64,000 nucleotides of DNA from Lucinisca nassula (GCA_963580285.1 OY757016.1:39695124-39759123), one strand, 5' to 3'. Positions 9,425 to 20,942 are shown, numbered from the stretch's first letter. Program-made: numbers and translations. The notes: a model not told the origin generated them from the sequence alone.

Positions 9425-9845
9425 AAATTTTTTTTCTAATATGTTGTGCGAACAAGAATGTTAAGTTGTGCGAACAAGATATTATTAAGTTGTGTGAACA
9501 AGATAATATCTTGTGTGCACAAGCTATTATGTTATTATGTTATCTGCACAAGCCCTATGTTGTGCAGACAAGATAATATGTTATGCTAACAAGATAATAA
9601 AATAACTTGTGCGCACAAGATAATATCTTGTGCACACAAGATATTATGTTGTACAAACAAAATAATATCCTTTGTGCACAAGACATTATGCTGTGCAAAC
9701 AAGATAATTAAGTTGTGCGCACAAGATATTATGTTGTCCACACAAGATGTATGTTGTGCAAATGATATTATCTTGTGCACATAAGATAATATCTTGTGCA
9801 CTCAAGATAATATCCTGTTTGCATAACTTAATATCTTGTTCGCAC
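9425..9845. repeat. Short-period palindromic array
   Basis: About 15 degenerate copies of a 22-30-bp unit based on TTGTGCGAACAAGATAATAT. The unit is self-complementary (CTTGTGCGCACAAG), so every copy can fold back. It lies upstream of the Reeler first coding exon. Confidence 0.85.
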
Positions 9846-9854
9846 AAAAATTAA

Positions 9855-10025
9855 CTCTTATCCTGCTGTTCAGGACAACCGTTTTCTTTGCAAACAGTGT
9901 AGATCCAGATAAGATGGCTTCTGAAGAAGCCATCTGATCAGGATCTACACTGTTTGACATTCAATTCAATTTATGAATTTGTAGGAACAAATTACATCAA
10001 GTAATCTGATTGGTTCAAAATGATG
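9855..10025. mobile_element. MITE family P, right end missing
   Basis: TTAA at 9851-9854, terminus CTCTTATCCTGCTG, a good central hairpin (AAGATGGCTTCTGAAGAAGC) and the usual AAATTACATCAAGTAATCTG body; no right terminus found. Confidence 0.75.
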
Positions 10026-10138
10026 TGGTACAGACAAGAACATATTGAGCAATTGTTTGACATGTATAACCTTGAAACCTAAGTCAAGTTCACCAAACTA
10101 TAATCAAGATTTTCATGCTGAAGTCATATAATATGATA

Positions 10139-11440
10139 CGAAGGCTGATTGATATGTTGTGAGCCTCATATTGAAGGATTTGAATTTTGTTGGACATATT
10201 GTATTATTTTTCAACATAATCCCCTTCAGTACACTGTATCTATAGACTTTTGCCAGCTGTGTTTAAGGGCCTCAATGCCACTTCTATTGAACTCCTTTTC
10301 TTGGCTGTTCAGAAAGTCATCCACTGCATATATGACAATGACATGATCCTCGGACTGAAAAAGGGTGCCTGAAATAGCCGTTTTCAGTTTAGGAAATAAA
10401 TGAAAGTCTGATTGAGCGAGATCAGGTCAAAAAGACGGATACTCAATCAATTTAAAGCCACAGTCATGAATGGTAGCCATAGCAATGACAGACTTGTGAA
10501 CAGGAGAATTGTCCTAATGGAACAACTCACCTTTAGTGAGCTTTCTGCGGCGCTTAAGTTTAATATTTTCCCGTAACTGTGTCAGAAGTGAAGCATAGTA
10601 TGTGCAATTGATTGTCTGTCCCTTTTGAAGATAATCTATTAGCAGAAAACCATCTGCATCCCAGAAAATGGAGGCCTCAACCTTCTCAGCTGATGGAACA
10701 CTCTTTGCCTTCTTTTGCGGGGCTGAGCCAGAGTGCTTCCATTCTTTTGATTGTTGTTTAGTCTCTGGGGTAAAATGATGGACCCATGTTTCATCCAAAG
10801 CTACAGATCTCTGAACAAAGTTGGCAGAATCTTCCTCAAAAAGGTTAAGATTAGCATGCGATAATGTGTGCCAAGTGTGCTTCTGATCAACTGTCAGAAG
10901 TCTTGGTACCCATCAGGCTGAAAGCTTTCACATTGCAAGATATATCCTGTCAGAAAAGGATGTACTCTTTCCTGTGAAATGCCAACTCTACCGGCTATAT
11001 ATCTTTGTGTGACTTGTCTGTCAGTCATAACAATATCATTGACTTCATTGACCATTTCTGGGGTTGCAACATTGATAAGTCTTCCAGGATGGGGGTCATC
11101 CTCAAGGCTCTGTCTGCCGCGCTTAAATTCCCCCACCCACCTTTTCGCTGTAGCATATGAAGGGGCATCTTTCCCTAGTGTTGCTACTATATCATTATGG
11201 ATATCCTTAGGTGTTAAACCTTTTATATGCAAATATTGAATCACTGCTCTTTCACCGATTTTGTCCATTTTGCAAAAGCTACTTGTCTTGTTTACTTAAC
11301 ATTGCTACCTCGTCGATATTAACTGACCAAATGAGACCAGTCCTATGGTACACAGCCCTATATAGTCAGAGAATAGTAGGACAAAGAGCATCCCTGCATA
11401 TTTCCTTCAATACAAGGCTCACAACATATCAATCAGCCAG
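10139..11440 (-). mobile_element. Mariner transposon copy 1
   Basis: Terminal inverted repeats of about 34-36 bp (GGCTGATTGATATGTTGTGA at 10143 and its complement ending at 11438) differ at about two sites. TA precedes the left end (10137-10138). The transposase frame inside is broken (10211-11268). A second copy abuts directly on the right. Confidence 0.92.
10211..11268 (-). pseudogene. Mariner transposase, broken
   Basis: Tc1/mariner (IS630) transposase. From M at 11268: an N-terminal helix-turn-helix region (TPKDIHNDIVATLGKDAPSY, then RWVGEFKRGRQSLEDDPHPG), a second HTH (YIAGRVGISQERV), then the catalytic domain with MDETWVHHF (first Asp, about 10794), DNSPVHKS (second Asp) and SDFHLFPKLK (third Asp) with exactly 34 residues between the last two, the D,D34D signature of mariner. 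A frameshift and a stop near 10920, a TAG just before the second Asp (about 10513) and a TGA about 27 residues later make it non-functional. Confidence 0.92.
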
Positions 11441-11442
11441 AG

Positions 11443-12427
11443 GGCTGACTGATATAATGTGAGACTCATATTGTAAGATTTGAATTTTGTCATACATATT
11501 GTATTATTTTTCAACATACTCCCCTTCAGTATCTATACACTTTTGCCAGCAGTGTTTTAAGGGCCTTATTGCTACTTTTATAGAACTCCTTTTCTTGGCT
11601 GTTCAGAAAGTCACCCACTGCATACATTATGTCATCATCAGACTGAAAGTGGGTGCCTGAAATGTTTTCAGTTTTGGAAATAAATGAAAGTCTGATGGAC
11701 CGAGATTTGGTAAATAAGGCGGATGCACAATCAATTTAAAGCCACAATTGTGAATGGCAGCCATAGCAATGACAGACTTGTGAACAGGAGCACTGTCCTG
11801 ATGGAACAACACACCTTAAGTGAGCTTTCCATGGCGCTTAAGTTTAATATTTTCCTGTAACTGCATCAGAAGTGAAGCATAGTATCTGTCATTGTTTGTC
11901 CCTTTTGGAGATAATCTATCAAGATCCTCTGTCAGAATGGAATGTACTTCTCCTGTGAAATGCCAACTCTACTGGCTATATATCTTTCTGTGACTCTTCT
12001 GTCAGTCACAACAATATCATGGCTTTTATTGACAATTTCTGGGGTTGCAACATTGGCAGGCTTTTCAGGATGGGGGTCATCCTCAAGGCTCTATCTGCTG
12101 TGCTTAAATTCTGCCACCCACCTTTTCACTGTAGTATATGAAGGAACATATTTCCCTAGTGTTGCTACCATTTCATTATGGATATCCTTAAGTGTTAAAC
12201 CTTTCTTAAGCAAATATTGAATCACTGCTCTTTCACCGATTTTGTCCATTTTGCAAAAGCTGCTAGTCTTGTTTACTAATTTAGAGTGCTACCTCGTCAA
12301 TATAAACTAACCAAGTGAGACCAGTCCTTGGGTACATGCACAGTCCTATATAGTCAGGGAATAGTAGGACTTAAAAAGAAAATCCCTGCATACCTCCTTC
12401 AATAAGAGGCTCACAATATATCAATCA
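11443..12427 (-). mobile_element. Mariner transposon copy 2, internally deleted
   Basis: Termini GGCTGACTGATATAATGTGA (11443) and CTCACAATATATCAATCA (12427). Compared with copy 1 about 310 bp are missing at about 11925, between the sequences equivalent to 10630 and 10945. Only four bases separate it from copy 1's terminus, and no TA lies between them. Confidence 0.88.
11511..12249 (-). pseudogene. Mariner transposase, deleted copy
   Basis: The N-terminal HTH region starts at M 12249 (KGLTLKDIHN). After the deletion the fragment keeps QDSAPVHKS and SDFHLFPKLK with 34 residues between their Asp residues (11627-11812). The region carrying the first catalytic Asp is deleted. Confidence 0.85.
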
Positions 12428-12428
12428 A

Positions 12429-12526
12429 TATATCGGTCCGACCCGCACCACTTTTTCGGGGCAGGCTTAGAACCTCTAAGCAGTTTAAAAGTACTCGGGT
12501 GCATATTGAGAGAGAGAGAGAGAGAC
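12429..12526 (-). mobile_element. SINE family 3 fragment and (AG)n run
   Basis: CGGTCCGACCCGCACCAC through AAAGTACTCGGGTGC is an internal part of SINE family 3; a GA-repeat follows at 12507-12526. Confidence 0.7.
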
Positions 12527-13162
12527 ATGCTTCTATTATGCTTGAACAGTATGACACAGTTACAAACAACCTGTGATTACGCGAGCCCAATAGATTGACA
12601 GTTGTATGGCAATTTTGCTAAATCTTTTTGCAATCGATAATATAGTACAGTTGACTCTCGTTATCTTGACCTTGCATATCTCGACCCTATCACTAATATC
12701 AAACCCATTTCTAAGTCCGGTATATTTCTCCCATATATTTATTGTATTTGAGCTTCAATGTGTCAAACTACTTTTAAATCAACACTTCGGCTATCTCGCC
12801 CATCACTGTCAGTCCCTGAATAAATTTTTCACTGTTTTTACTACTGCATATCTCAAACCGGAATTCAGGACCTAAAGAATGAAACAAAAAAAAACATGCT
12901 GCCTGTCTTTCAATTAAAGACAGTCAGTGCTCACAATGTAATTAAGTCATTAATTCTCCAATTTGTCCTGGTATTAAGTTATAAATTCTCAAATATGTCC
13001 TGGTGCACTTAAAATTTCAATCAGCACAAAATTAATGATACCTTTATTACTACTATGAAAATCATGTGCGTGCAATTAAGACTGACACGCTGTTCTCAAC
13101 TTTTGATCTTTTAACACCGTCTTGTGTAAATGATTTCACAGATGAACCAGAGCACAACAGAA

Positions 13163-13782
13163 ACTACAAGAGGCTCAATGAGCCTAAACCGCTCACCTGA
13201 GGAACTTAAGTTTTAACAATTCACAGACTTGACTACTAAATCTGCTAATAGAATCCAGCCCATTGACCCTTACAGGATATAAGTCATCATTATTGCATTG
13301 CATTCCAAGTTTGAGACTTCTAGCTTCTATAGTTCCTGAGAAATCTTTGACGAAAATTTAACATTGGTCAAAATGGAGAGAAAGAAGAATGAAAGAACAG
13401 ATGAACAAATAAGCTGAGAAAGCCCAATGTCTCTTACACAAAATAAGTCATCATTATTCTATTGAATACCAAATTTGATGCTTCTAGCTTTTATAGTTCC
13501 TGAGAAATCTTTGATTAAAAATTTAACATTGGTCTATTATCTCTATATGGAGAGAAAGAAGAATGAAGGAACAAATGAACCAGACTAGCTCCAAAACTTA
13601 ATGCAGCCTTTCCCCTTGCCCAATGGTGCTACACATAAAATTTAAACAAGATTGGTCGACTGCCTTCTGAGATATGCTTCATTGAAAGTGTGGACGACGG
13701 ATGGACGGACGACAGACGACGGACTCCGGAGCCTTGGTATACTATCAGCTCACTGGAGCCTTTGGCTCAGGTGAGCTAAAAA
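13163..13782 (+). mobile_element. Small pearl-like element with two monomers
   Basis: 5' end CTACAAGAGGCTCAATGAGC, then CGCTCACCTGAG. Two about 175-bp monomers follow (AAGTCATCATTATTGCATTG and AGTTCCTGAGAAATCTTTGA landmarks), then a GACGGATGGACGGACGAC microsatellite and a hairpin, GAGCCTTTGGCTC inside AGCTCA...GTGAGCT, ending GTGAGCTAAAA. Confidence 0.75.
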
Positions 13783-15678
13783 TTCAAGTCGCTATTTCTG
13801 TCACAACATTTTCCCTACGTTAAGTCTATGGGCAAATTTTTTTGTCTCTCAAGGTCACGTAACTCCGAGGTCAATATTCCGATTCGGCCCAAAATCGAAC
13901 TTAACCGAGATTTTATGCCTGTCCTCGTTACCTGCAAGTTTGAAGCTGATATGAATAAAAATAAAGTTGCTATCGTGGTCACAACGTATTTTTTTATGCT
14001 CAAGGGCAGGTAACTCCAAGGCAAATATTCCGATTCGGCCCAAAATCAAACTTAACCGAGATTTTATGTCTGTCCTCGTTACCTGCAAGTTTGAAGCTGA
14101 TCTGAAAAAAATTCAAGTCGCTATCGTAGTCGCAACATTTTCCCTAATTAAGTCTATGGGCAAATTTTTTGTCGCTCAAGGTCACGTAACTCCGAGGTCA
14201 ATATTCCGATTCGGCCCAAAATTGAACTTAACCGAGATTTTATGCCTGTCCTCGTTACCTGCAAGTTTGAAGCTGATATGAATAAAAATAAAGTTACTAT
14301 CGGGGTCACAACGTATTTTTTATGCTCAAGGGCAGGTAACTCCAATGCAAATAATCCGATTCGGCCCAAAATCGAACTTAACCGAGATTTTATGTCTGTC
14401 CTCGTTACCTGCAAGTTTGAAGCTGATCTGAAAAAAATTCAAGTCGCTATCGTAGTCACAACATTTTCCCTATGAACAGTCTATGGGCAAATTTTTTGTC
14501 GCTCAAGGTCATGTAACTCCGAGGTCAATATTCCGATTCGAACTTAACTGAGATTTTATGCCTGTCCACGTTACCTGCAAGTTTGAAGCTGATCTGAATA
14601 AAAATAAAGTTGCTATCATGGTCACAACGTATTTTTTTATGCTCAAGGGCAGGTAACTCCAAGGCAAATAATCCGATTCAGCCCAAAATCGAGATTTTAT
14701 GCCTGTACTGGTTATCTGCAAGAATGAAGTCGATCAGAAAAAAAATTGACGGAGCTAGAGTGATGACAAGCTTTTTCCTATGTGAAGTCTATGGGAGCTA
14801 GATGTTGCCATGGCAACCAGAGTTCCACTCAGATCTGCCTGAAAACCTAATGAAGCCTTTCCACTTGCCCAATAATGCGACACATGAAATTTGATCAAAG
14901 TTGGCCAAGTAGTCTTTAAGATATACATTTTTGAAATTCCCATTAACCCTAATGCAAAAACACACAAGGGCAGATAACTCCTAAGTGAATGATCCGATTC
15001 TGCCAGTTATCGAACTTGACCGAGATTTCATGGCTGTGCTGGTTATCTGCAAGAATAAAGCCAATCTGAAAATAATTGAAGCAGCTACGGTGATGACAAC
15101 ATTCTCCCCATGTTAAGTCAATAGGCAATTTTTTCAATGCTCAAGGGCACGTAACTCCTGAGTGAATAATCCGATTCAGCCCAAAATCGAACTTGATCGA
15201 GATTTCATGCCTGTCCTCGTTATCTGCAAGAATGAAGTCGATCAGAAAAAAATTGACGGAACTGGAGTGATGACAAGCTTTTTCCTATGTTAAGAACGCT
15301 CAAGGGCACGTAACTCCTGAGTGAATAATCCGATTCAGCCCAAAATCGAACTTGATCGAGATTTCATGCCTGTCCTCGTTATCTGCAAGAATGAAGTCGA
15401 TCAGAAAAAAATTGACGGAGCTAGAGTGATGACAAGCTTTTTCCTATGTTAAGCCTATGGGAGCTCTTTGTTGCTGTGGCAACCAGAGTTCTCATCCGAT
15501 CTGCACGAAAACCTAATACAGCCTTTCCCCCTACCTGATGATGGTTCATAGGAAATTTGATCAAGGCCGGCCCACTGGTTCCAGAGATATACTTCGTTGA
15601 AAGTGTGGACGACGGACGACAGACGCCGGCTCGTGGTATACTAATACCTCACATGAGCCTTCGGCTCAGGTGAGCTAA
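13783..15678 (+). repeat. Pearl-like array with 328-bp higher-order period
   Basis: Monomers of about 160 bp (CCGATTCGGCCCAAAATCGA, GTCCTCGTTACCTGCAAGTT) alternate as two types, so TCTATGGGCAAATTTTTT recurs at about 13827, 14155 and 14483. After about 14800 monomers diverge. It ends in GACGACGGACGACAGACG, a GAGCCTTCGGCTC hairpin and GTGAGCTAATAA. It has its own 3' end but no separate 5' end: it begins immediately after the 3' terminus of 13163-13782. Confidence 0.8.
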
Positions 15679-16060
15679 TAAGAGGAACTGTGTGGCAGGG
15701 GATGACCCAGATGACTAGCTAGGTCTGAATCTTTGCTCGTTGCTCCTTAGTTAACCCACAACAGGCTCACGCGAAAAATAAAGACCATGTGAACAGGCTG
15801 ATCTGTGACTTCGTCAGTTGCAGGACCTTCTAGCAGGCTTTGTCCGGTGCTGACTCTGAATGATTCAGTGTTGGTACCCGCTAGCAAATGTAGTGCTATT
15901 ACACTCCAGAAGAATGAAGAAAGTAAACAATGAGCTCAGACATACATGTGACGCCACACTTGGGTTATCTCGTACTAAGTATAACTTGAACTTTTTAATG
16001 CGGTCCCGTGAGGTTCGAGATAATGAGCGTTGACTGTAATTATTGATTAGTATTTCTTAA

Positions 16061-16265
16061 CCCTTGTCCTGCTAATCCCGGATATGCCTTATCTTTGAAA
16101 CAATGTAGATCCAGATCAGATGGCTTCTGACGAAGCCATCTGATCAGGATCTACATTGTTTGCCATTCAGATTGTGAATTTGTTGCAATAATTTGCATCA
16201 AGTAATCTGATTGGTAGATAATCGATAGTGGGTGTGGCATATATGAATATTCAGCAGAACAAGGG
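16061..16265. mobile_element. MITE family P, complete, with empty-site paralogue
   Basis: Flanked by TTAA (16057-16060, 16266-16269). Termini CCCTTGTCCTGCT and AGCAGAACAAGGG. The duplicated flank at 17640-17660 has one tetramer (CCAA) in place of the insertion, confirming a 4-bp target duplication. TTAA plus CCCTT ends are the hallmark of piggyBac-type elements. Confidence 0.88.
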
Positions 16266-17426
16266 TTAAGATTGAAACTGACACTGATATTGAGCTTTTG
16301 TTCTCTGTTGCAAAAGATAACGTTGATGAATGCAGCACAGAATACTGTATTGGTTAAACCAAAGCTGTTCCATGACCTAGACCAATTTTGCTATCAGACA
16401 GGGAGAGCAACAGTTTCCTTCCTTTCATTATGCATACTTGAAAATGTTTCTTTTCTGCATTGGTATTGAAATTGTTGACGTTTTTATATAATAGCGTTTT
16501 AAGTTCATCAGAGTGGAAGTCTCTGGGGGAGCTTATAGTATAGGCACTGGTCAGTCGTCGTCTGCATCGTCAACATTTTCAAACAACATCTCCTCTGAAA
16601 CTACTTGGCCACTTGAAACCAAATTACATGAGGAGCCACTGGGAAGGGGGAAGGAAAGTTTGTTCTTAAGGACTGGGTCACATGACTAATATACCGGCCC
16701 CGATAGCTCAGTTGGTAGAGTGTCCGCTCCGGGGAACGGGAGGTCACGGATTTGATTCCAGGCCGCGACATAAGGAAGTTGTTAAAAATGGTACTAGCTG
16801 CTCCTCGCTTGGCACTCAGATTTACGGGGTAGAGCTAGGACTGGTCGACCCAGTGTCAAGATAATATGACTGGGTGTGGTATCGTGTAATGTGTCTGGGA
16901 CATGATACTTCAGTGAGGCAGCACTATAAAAGTGAGCATTGAGCTCCCTGTCACAACCAGACACCGTCGTGATATGACTGAAAAATTGTTGAAAGCAACA
17001 TTAAACCCAAATTCACACACACACATGACTAATATGGCTGGCATGCCCATATATGGTAACACTCTTTAAAAATCTTCTTCTCAGGAACCAAATCGCCAAT
17101 GACCTTGAAACTTTGAATGCAGCATCAGGGACTGGGGCCCTACCAAGTTTGTTCAAATGATGACCTTTGGTTGATGACCTGTTTTAAGTCCAGGTCAAAG
17201 TTGGTCACTTGGACATTTGTATGGATAAATGGCAAAACAGTGGATTTTTTTGATTGCATTGTACCCTGTGTCATCAGAAATGATATTTGCAATCAGCTGA
17301 ATGGAAGTTTATCAATTCTAAAGGTCAAGGTCATTTACTGACCTTTGTCATGGGTGGCTCAGATTCAGTATTTTTATTGGCTGGATGGCTGCACGGATGC
17401 ACAGACAAGCTGAAACCAGTATTCAC
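16266..17426 (-). repeat. Duplicated block S1 (contains a reversed pearl-like 3' terminus)
   Basis: 16266-16500 and 16500-17400 align with 17650-18400. A hairpin near 16500 (AAGTTCATCAGAGTGG...CTTATAGTATAGG) is the reverse complement of a pearl-like 3' end, so the array part lies to its right on the minus strand. The repeat landmark GACCTTGAAACTTTG is at 17100. SINE 1 is inserted at 16693-17021. Confidence 0.75.
16693..17021 (+). mobile_element. SINE family 1, complete, with empty-site paralogue
   Basis: Starts ACCGGCCCCGATAGCTCAGT, ends ACATTAAACCCAAATTCACA plus (CA)n. Duplication CACATGACTAATAT at 16679-16692 and 17022-17035. The paralogous block at about 18061-18080 reads CACATTACTAATGTGGCTG with no insertion. 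Its head mimics a tRNA but is not a gene. Confidence 0.92.
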
Positions 17427-17608
17427 CATATTTGCATTATTTGCTGGCTCCCAGCTTGCACATACTCCACCACATAGTCAATATTGGAAAAACGGGTAAC
17501 CAGACCCCCCTGAACTTCAAGGTCAGGGGGGTCTGGTTACCTGTTTTCCCAACACTGATAATCCTCAGACTAGGAACCAGCAAATAATGCAAATAAGGTC
17601 AATACCCC
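17427..17608. mobile_element. MITE family H
   Basis: Termini ATTTGCATTATTTGCTGGCT and AACCAGCAAATAATGCAAAT are inverted; the centre pairs GGTAACCAGACCCCCCTGA with its complement. Second copy at 18948-19090. Confidence 0.85.
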
Positions 17609-17639
17609 CTGTAAACTAAAGTAATTATATATCGGTCAG

Positions 17640-18955
17640 TATTTCCCAAGGTTGAAACTGACACTGATATTGAGTTTTTGTTCTCTGTTGCAAAAGGTAT
17701 CATTGATGAATGCAACAGAATAGTGTATCGGTTAAACCAAAGCTGTTCCAGGACCTAGATGAATTTTGCTATCAGACTGGGAGAGCAACTGCTTCTTTCC
17801 TTGTGTTATGCATACTGTTTCTTTTGTGCATTGGTATTGCAAATTGTTGACATTTTTATAGTGTTTTAAGCTCACCAGAGCCAAAGGCTCCAGGGTAGCT
17901 TATAGTATAGGCAGTGGTCTGTTGTCCGTCGTCACCTGCATCTGCATGGTCAACATTTTTAAAATGACATCTCCTCTGAAACTACTTGCCCAATTGAAAC
18001 CAAATTAGATGTGGAGCCTGTATGGGAGGGGGAAACAAAAGTTTGTTCATAAGGACTGGGTCACATTACTAATGTGGCTGCCATGGTCATATATGGTAAA
18101 AACCCTTAAAATCTACTTCTCAGGAACCAAATGGCCAATGACCTTGAAACTTGGTAGGCAGCATCGGGGACTTGGGCTGTACCAAGTTTGTTCAAATGAT
18201 GATCTTTTGTTGACCTTGACCTGTTTTACATCAAGGTCAAATTTGATCACTTAGACATTTGTATGGAAAAAAGGCAAAACAGTGGATTTTTCTGATTGCA
18301 TGGTAGGCTGTGGCATCAAATGATATTTGCAATCAGCTGAATGGATTCAAAGGTCAAGGTCATTTACTGACCTTTGTCCTTGATGGCTTGATTCAGTATG
18401 TTTATCTTCTTCTAGTCAACATTTTCAAATGACATCTCCTCTGAAACTACTTGGCCAATTAAAACCAAATTACATTGTGGAGCCTCTATAGGAAGGGGGA
18501 ACAAATGTTTGTTCGTAAGGACTGGGTCACATGACTAATATGGCCACCATGCCCATATATGGTAAAAACCTTTAAAAATCTTCTTCTCAGGAACCAAATG
18601 GCGGATGACCTTGAAACTTGGTATGCAACATCAGGTACTCGAGCCCTACCAAGTTGGTTCAAATGATGACCTTTGATTGACCTTAACTTGTTTTACATCA
18701 AGGTCAAATTTGATCACTTAGACATTTGTACGGAAAAAAGGCAAAACAGTGGATTTTTTTCTGATTCTATTGTAGTGTGTTGCATCAGAATTGATACTTG
18801 AATCAGCTGAATGGAAGTTTATCAATTCCAAAGGTCAAGATCATTTACTGACCTTTGTAATGGATGACTTAGATACAGTGTTTTTAACTTCTTCTCTTCT
18901 AAAACTGCTGTGCTGATTGAAACCAAATTACATGAAGAGCATCTATTCACCATAT
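17640..18955 (-). repeat. Duplicated blocks S2 and S3
   Basis: S2 (17640-18400) repeats S1 including its reversed pearl-like terminus, AGCTCACCAGAGCCAAAGGC at 17870. S3 (18405-18955) repeats the array part again (TCTTCTCAGGAACCAAATGG, CAAGTTGGTTCAAATGATGA). Unit of the array part is about 540 bp. Open frames here are repeat translations. Confidence 0.75.
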
Positions 18956-19090
18956 TTGCATTATTTGCTGGATCCCAGCTTGCACATTATCAATATCTGA
19001 AAAACAGGTAACCAGACCCCCCGACCTTGAAAGGTCTGGCGGATCTGGTTACCTGTTTTCCCAACACTGATAAATGCAAATAAGGTCAAT
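18948..19090. mobile_element. MITE family H, second copy
   Basis: Same inverted ends as 17427-17608 on the left; central hairpin ACAGGTAACCAGACCCCCCG; the right end is shortened (GATAAATGCAAATAAGG). Confidence 0.8.
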
Positions 19091-19269
19091 GGGATCAGGC
19101 AATGAAAAGTTATTTGTGGGATTTTAATCAAATGACCAAGATGGGCCCAATGCCTGTATATGGTATAAACTCTGTTGAGTGTAGTGCTCCATGGGTCTGT
19201 TGTTAAAGTGTCTCATTTATTCTGTTTTAACTTTGTCACCATTTACTACAAATTTTGTTTTAGCTGCAA

Positions 19270-19395
19270 TGTTCTCATTCTGGCACTGTAGGCCCAGTAC
19301 CCTGATCAGACGCCGTGTTCTGCAGCGTCTGATCTAGGCCTGCGGTGATTGCCAAGGTACCCCTTTAGGGGTTTCTGCCTTCAATGGGTTATATG
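19270..19395. mobile_element. MITE family D copy
   Basis: Hairpin arms GATCAGACGCCGTGTTCTGC and GCAGCGTCTGATC, then a CCCCTTTAGGGG mini-palindrome and CAATGGGTTA. Confidence 0.65.
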
Positions 19396-20111
19396 GACAG
19401 TCAGAGATAAACAAACAAACAACAGTTACACTTGAGAGTCATTTATCTCAGGTTGGATAACAAATCTCACTGAATCTGAAGCAACTTCTAAAATGAATGG
19501 TATGCTGATGATTTGGATGTTAAATCTCAACACAACCTTAGCACCAATACAAAATTAGACAATACAGACAGAAAGAAAAGTATGCATAGAATTCCATGGG
19601 TACATTTGATGAGGCTTGTCGGACTTTGCCATATACTTCTAAACAAAATACATGTAGTTTGTTTTTGGCCATGGCATTCAACAAGGGGCAATTTTAGTGA
19701 AATGGATGTTTTGAAATAATACTTATGATTATGTTAATGAACTATTTACACAAACCATACTAAACCTTAATTAGCCACATTAAAAGGCAGTAGTAAAGTA
19801 TTATCTCCCATAAAGTAATCAGGTATAATTTCACATTTTGCTTAATCAGGACTATCAGTATTCAGTCTGTTTAAATAACATGTTATGGGTTCTCAATTTT
19901 CATGATATTTCATCTACATATTCCTAAGATATGTGTTTATATTTATGCTGAAATTGGAACATGGTAAAATTACATTTAAATTTGAATGAATACAAAGCTT
20001 GCAGCTGAAATATGGAGATACCATTAAAGAAAACTGAATGTCCAGCCACTATTATAAGACACATAAAGCCACTTATAGTATCAACTAACACAACAATGAT
20101 GACTTTAATTC
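19396..20111. other. Low-copy DNA, no gene recognised
   Basis: AT-rich sequence without repeats shared with the rest of the window. One short open frame (19513-19719, plus) has no recognisable motif. I see no splice-bounded exon with coding character. Confidence 0.4.
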
Positions 20112-20280
20112 ATAAAATAGAGGATCTTACATGAGTGTTCATGTATTATTGAATTTATTAAACGAGTTGAGGAAAAGGGATAAAATGCGAGGCTTTGCCG
20201 AGCATTTTATCACTTTTCCTCAACGAGTTTAATAAATTCAATAATACATGAGCACGAATGCAAGATTCTATTTATCTTAT
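20112..20280. mobile_element. Palindromic MITE family L
   Basis: Two about 77-bp near-complementary arms (ATTATTGAATTTATTAAACG on the left) around a short centre, GAGGCTTTGCCGAG. Ends resemble the copy at 34696-34866 (ATAAATAGAAT...ATTCGTG). Confidence 0.88.
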
Positions 20281-20705
20281 GACATTTAGAAGACATTTTA
20301 TTCACATTTGTTTACAAAAATATCAATATTCCGCCCTTAATAAACACGACGTCGTACATGCCACGTTATGGGATGTATCTACCTAATTTGTATATTTAAT
20401 CCACTAGTGGATTATCGAAAATATTACATGGCGTTATTATACTCTCAGATGCGACGACATATGATAAATATTATTTCAGCATTAGATATTACTGTAGAAA
20501 GGTTTATATCAGAGTACCCTCTGTTTTGGTATTGACATCGTATAAACCGTAATAAATTTACAATACAATTACATTTAAAATTAGCAAATGCATCAGAATT
20601 ACAAAGGTTATACCCAAGGCAATTATTGTGCATAGTTTCATCAAAATTCCATTCGTGGGCAGAAACCAATGTAAATTTCCTATACCCTGAAAGAACCCCT
20701 TTGTA
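20281..20705. other. Low-copy DNA, no gene recognised
   Basis: An open frame on the minus strand (20445-20780) runs from MITE G into this stretch. It has several Cys residues but no motif I recognise, and its start lies in the MITE, so I do not call it a gene. Confidence 0.35.
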
Positions 20706-20942
20706 AAGGGGAATGGGAACACCTTCAGGGGTGGAAACTCCTGCAAAAGTATTTTTGTCTCTCATGTCAATAGGGGTCAACTCTTAAAGGAAAGAATTTG
20801 CTCCTGAGGATTAAATTCTTTCCTTTAAGAGTATAGCCCTTTTCAGTGAGACAGGGCTTAAAGAAAAGCAAACAGGAAGTCACAAAAGTTGTCTCCCTTT
20901 GAAAAATGGCGGAAAAATCTGCCAGGTGTTTCCATTCCCCTT
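20706..20942. mobile_element. MITE family G
   Basis: Ends AAGGGGAATGGGAACACCTT and AGGTGTTTCCATTCCCCTT are inverted. Central palindrome AACTCTTAAAGGAAAGAATT with its complement. Other copies at 42861-43097 and 57868-58108. Confidence 0.85.

Larger units (their letters stand above)
12648..16036. mobile_element. Pogo-like TIR element, 3.4 kb, enclosing array blocks
   Basis: Left end CAGTTGACTCTCGTTATCTT and right end, reverse-complemented, CAGTCAACGCTCATTATCTC match at 17 of 22 positions. TA flanks both (12646-12647 and 16037-16038). CAGT termini with TTATCTCGA-type sequence and a TA target suit the pogo branch of Tc1/mariner. No transposase was found; the interior is AT-rich DNA (12670-13160 and 15680-16010) plus two pearl-like blocks (13163-15678). 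Confidence 0.68.

Noticed and set aside
16695..16765. tRNA gene (also 37580-37650, 57151-57220, 29003-28930 minus)
   Set aside because: Each tRNA-like head is part of a dispersed SINE with a shared body, tail and target duplications.
20445..20780. 111-codon minus-strand gene
   Set aside because: The start lies inside MITE G and the rest has no motif or splice support.
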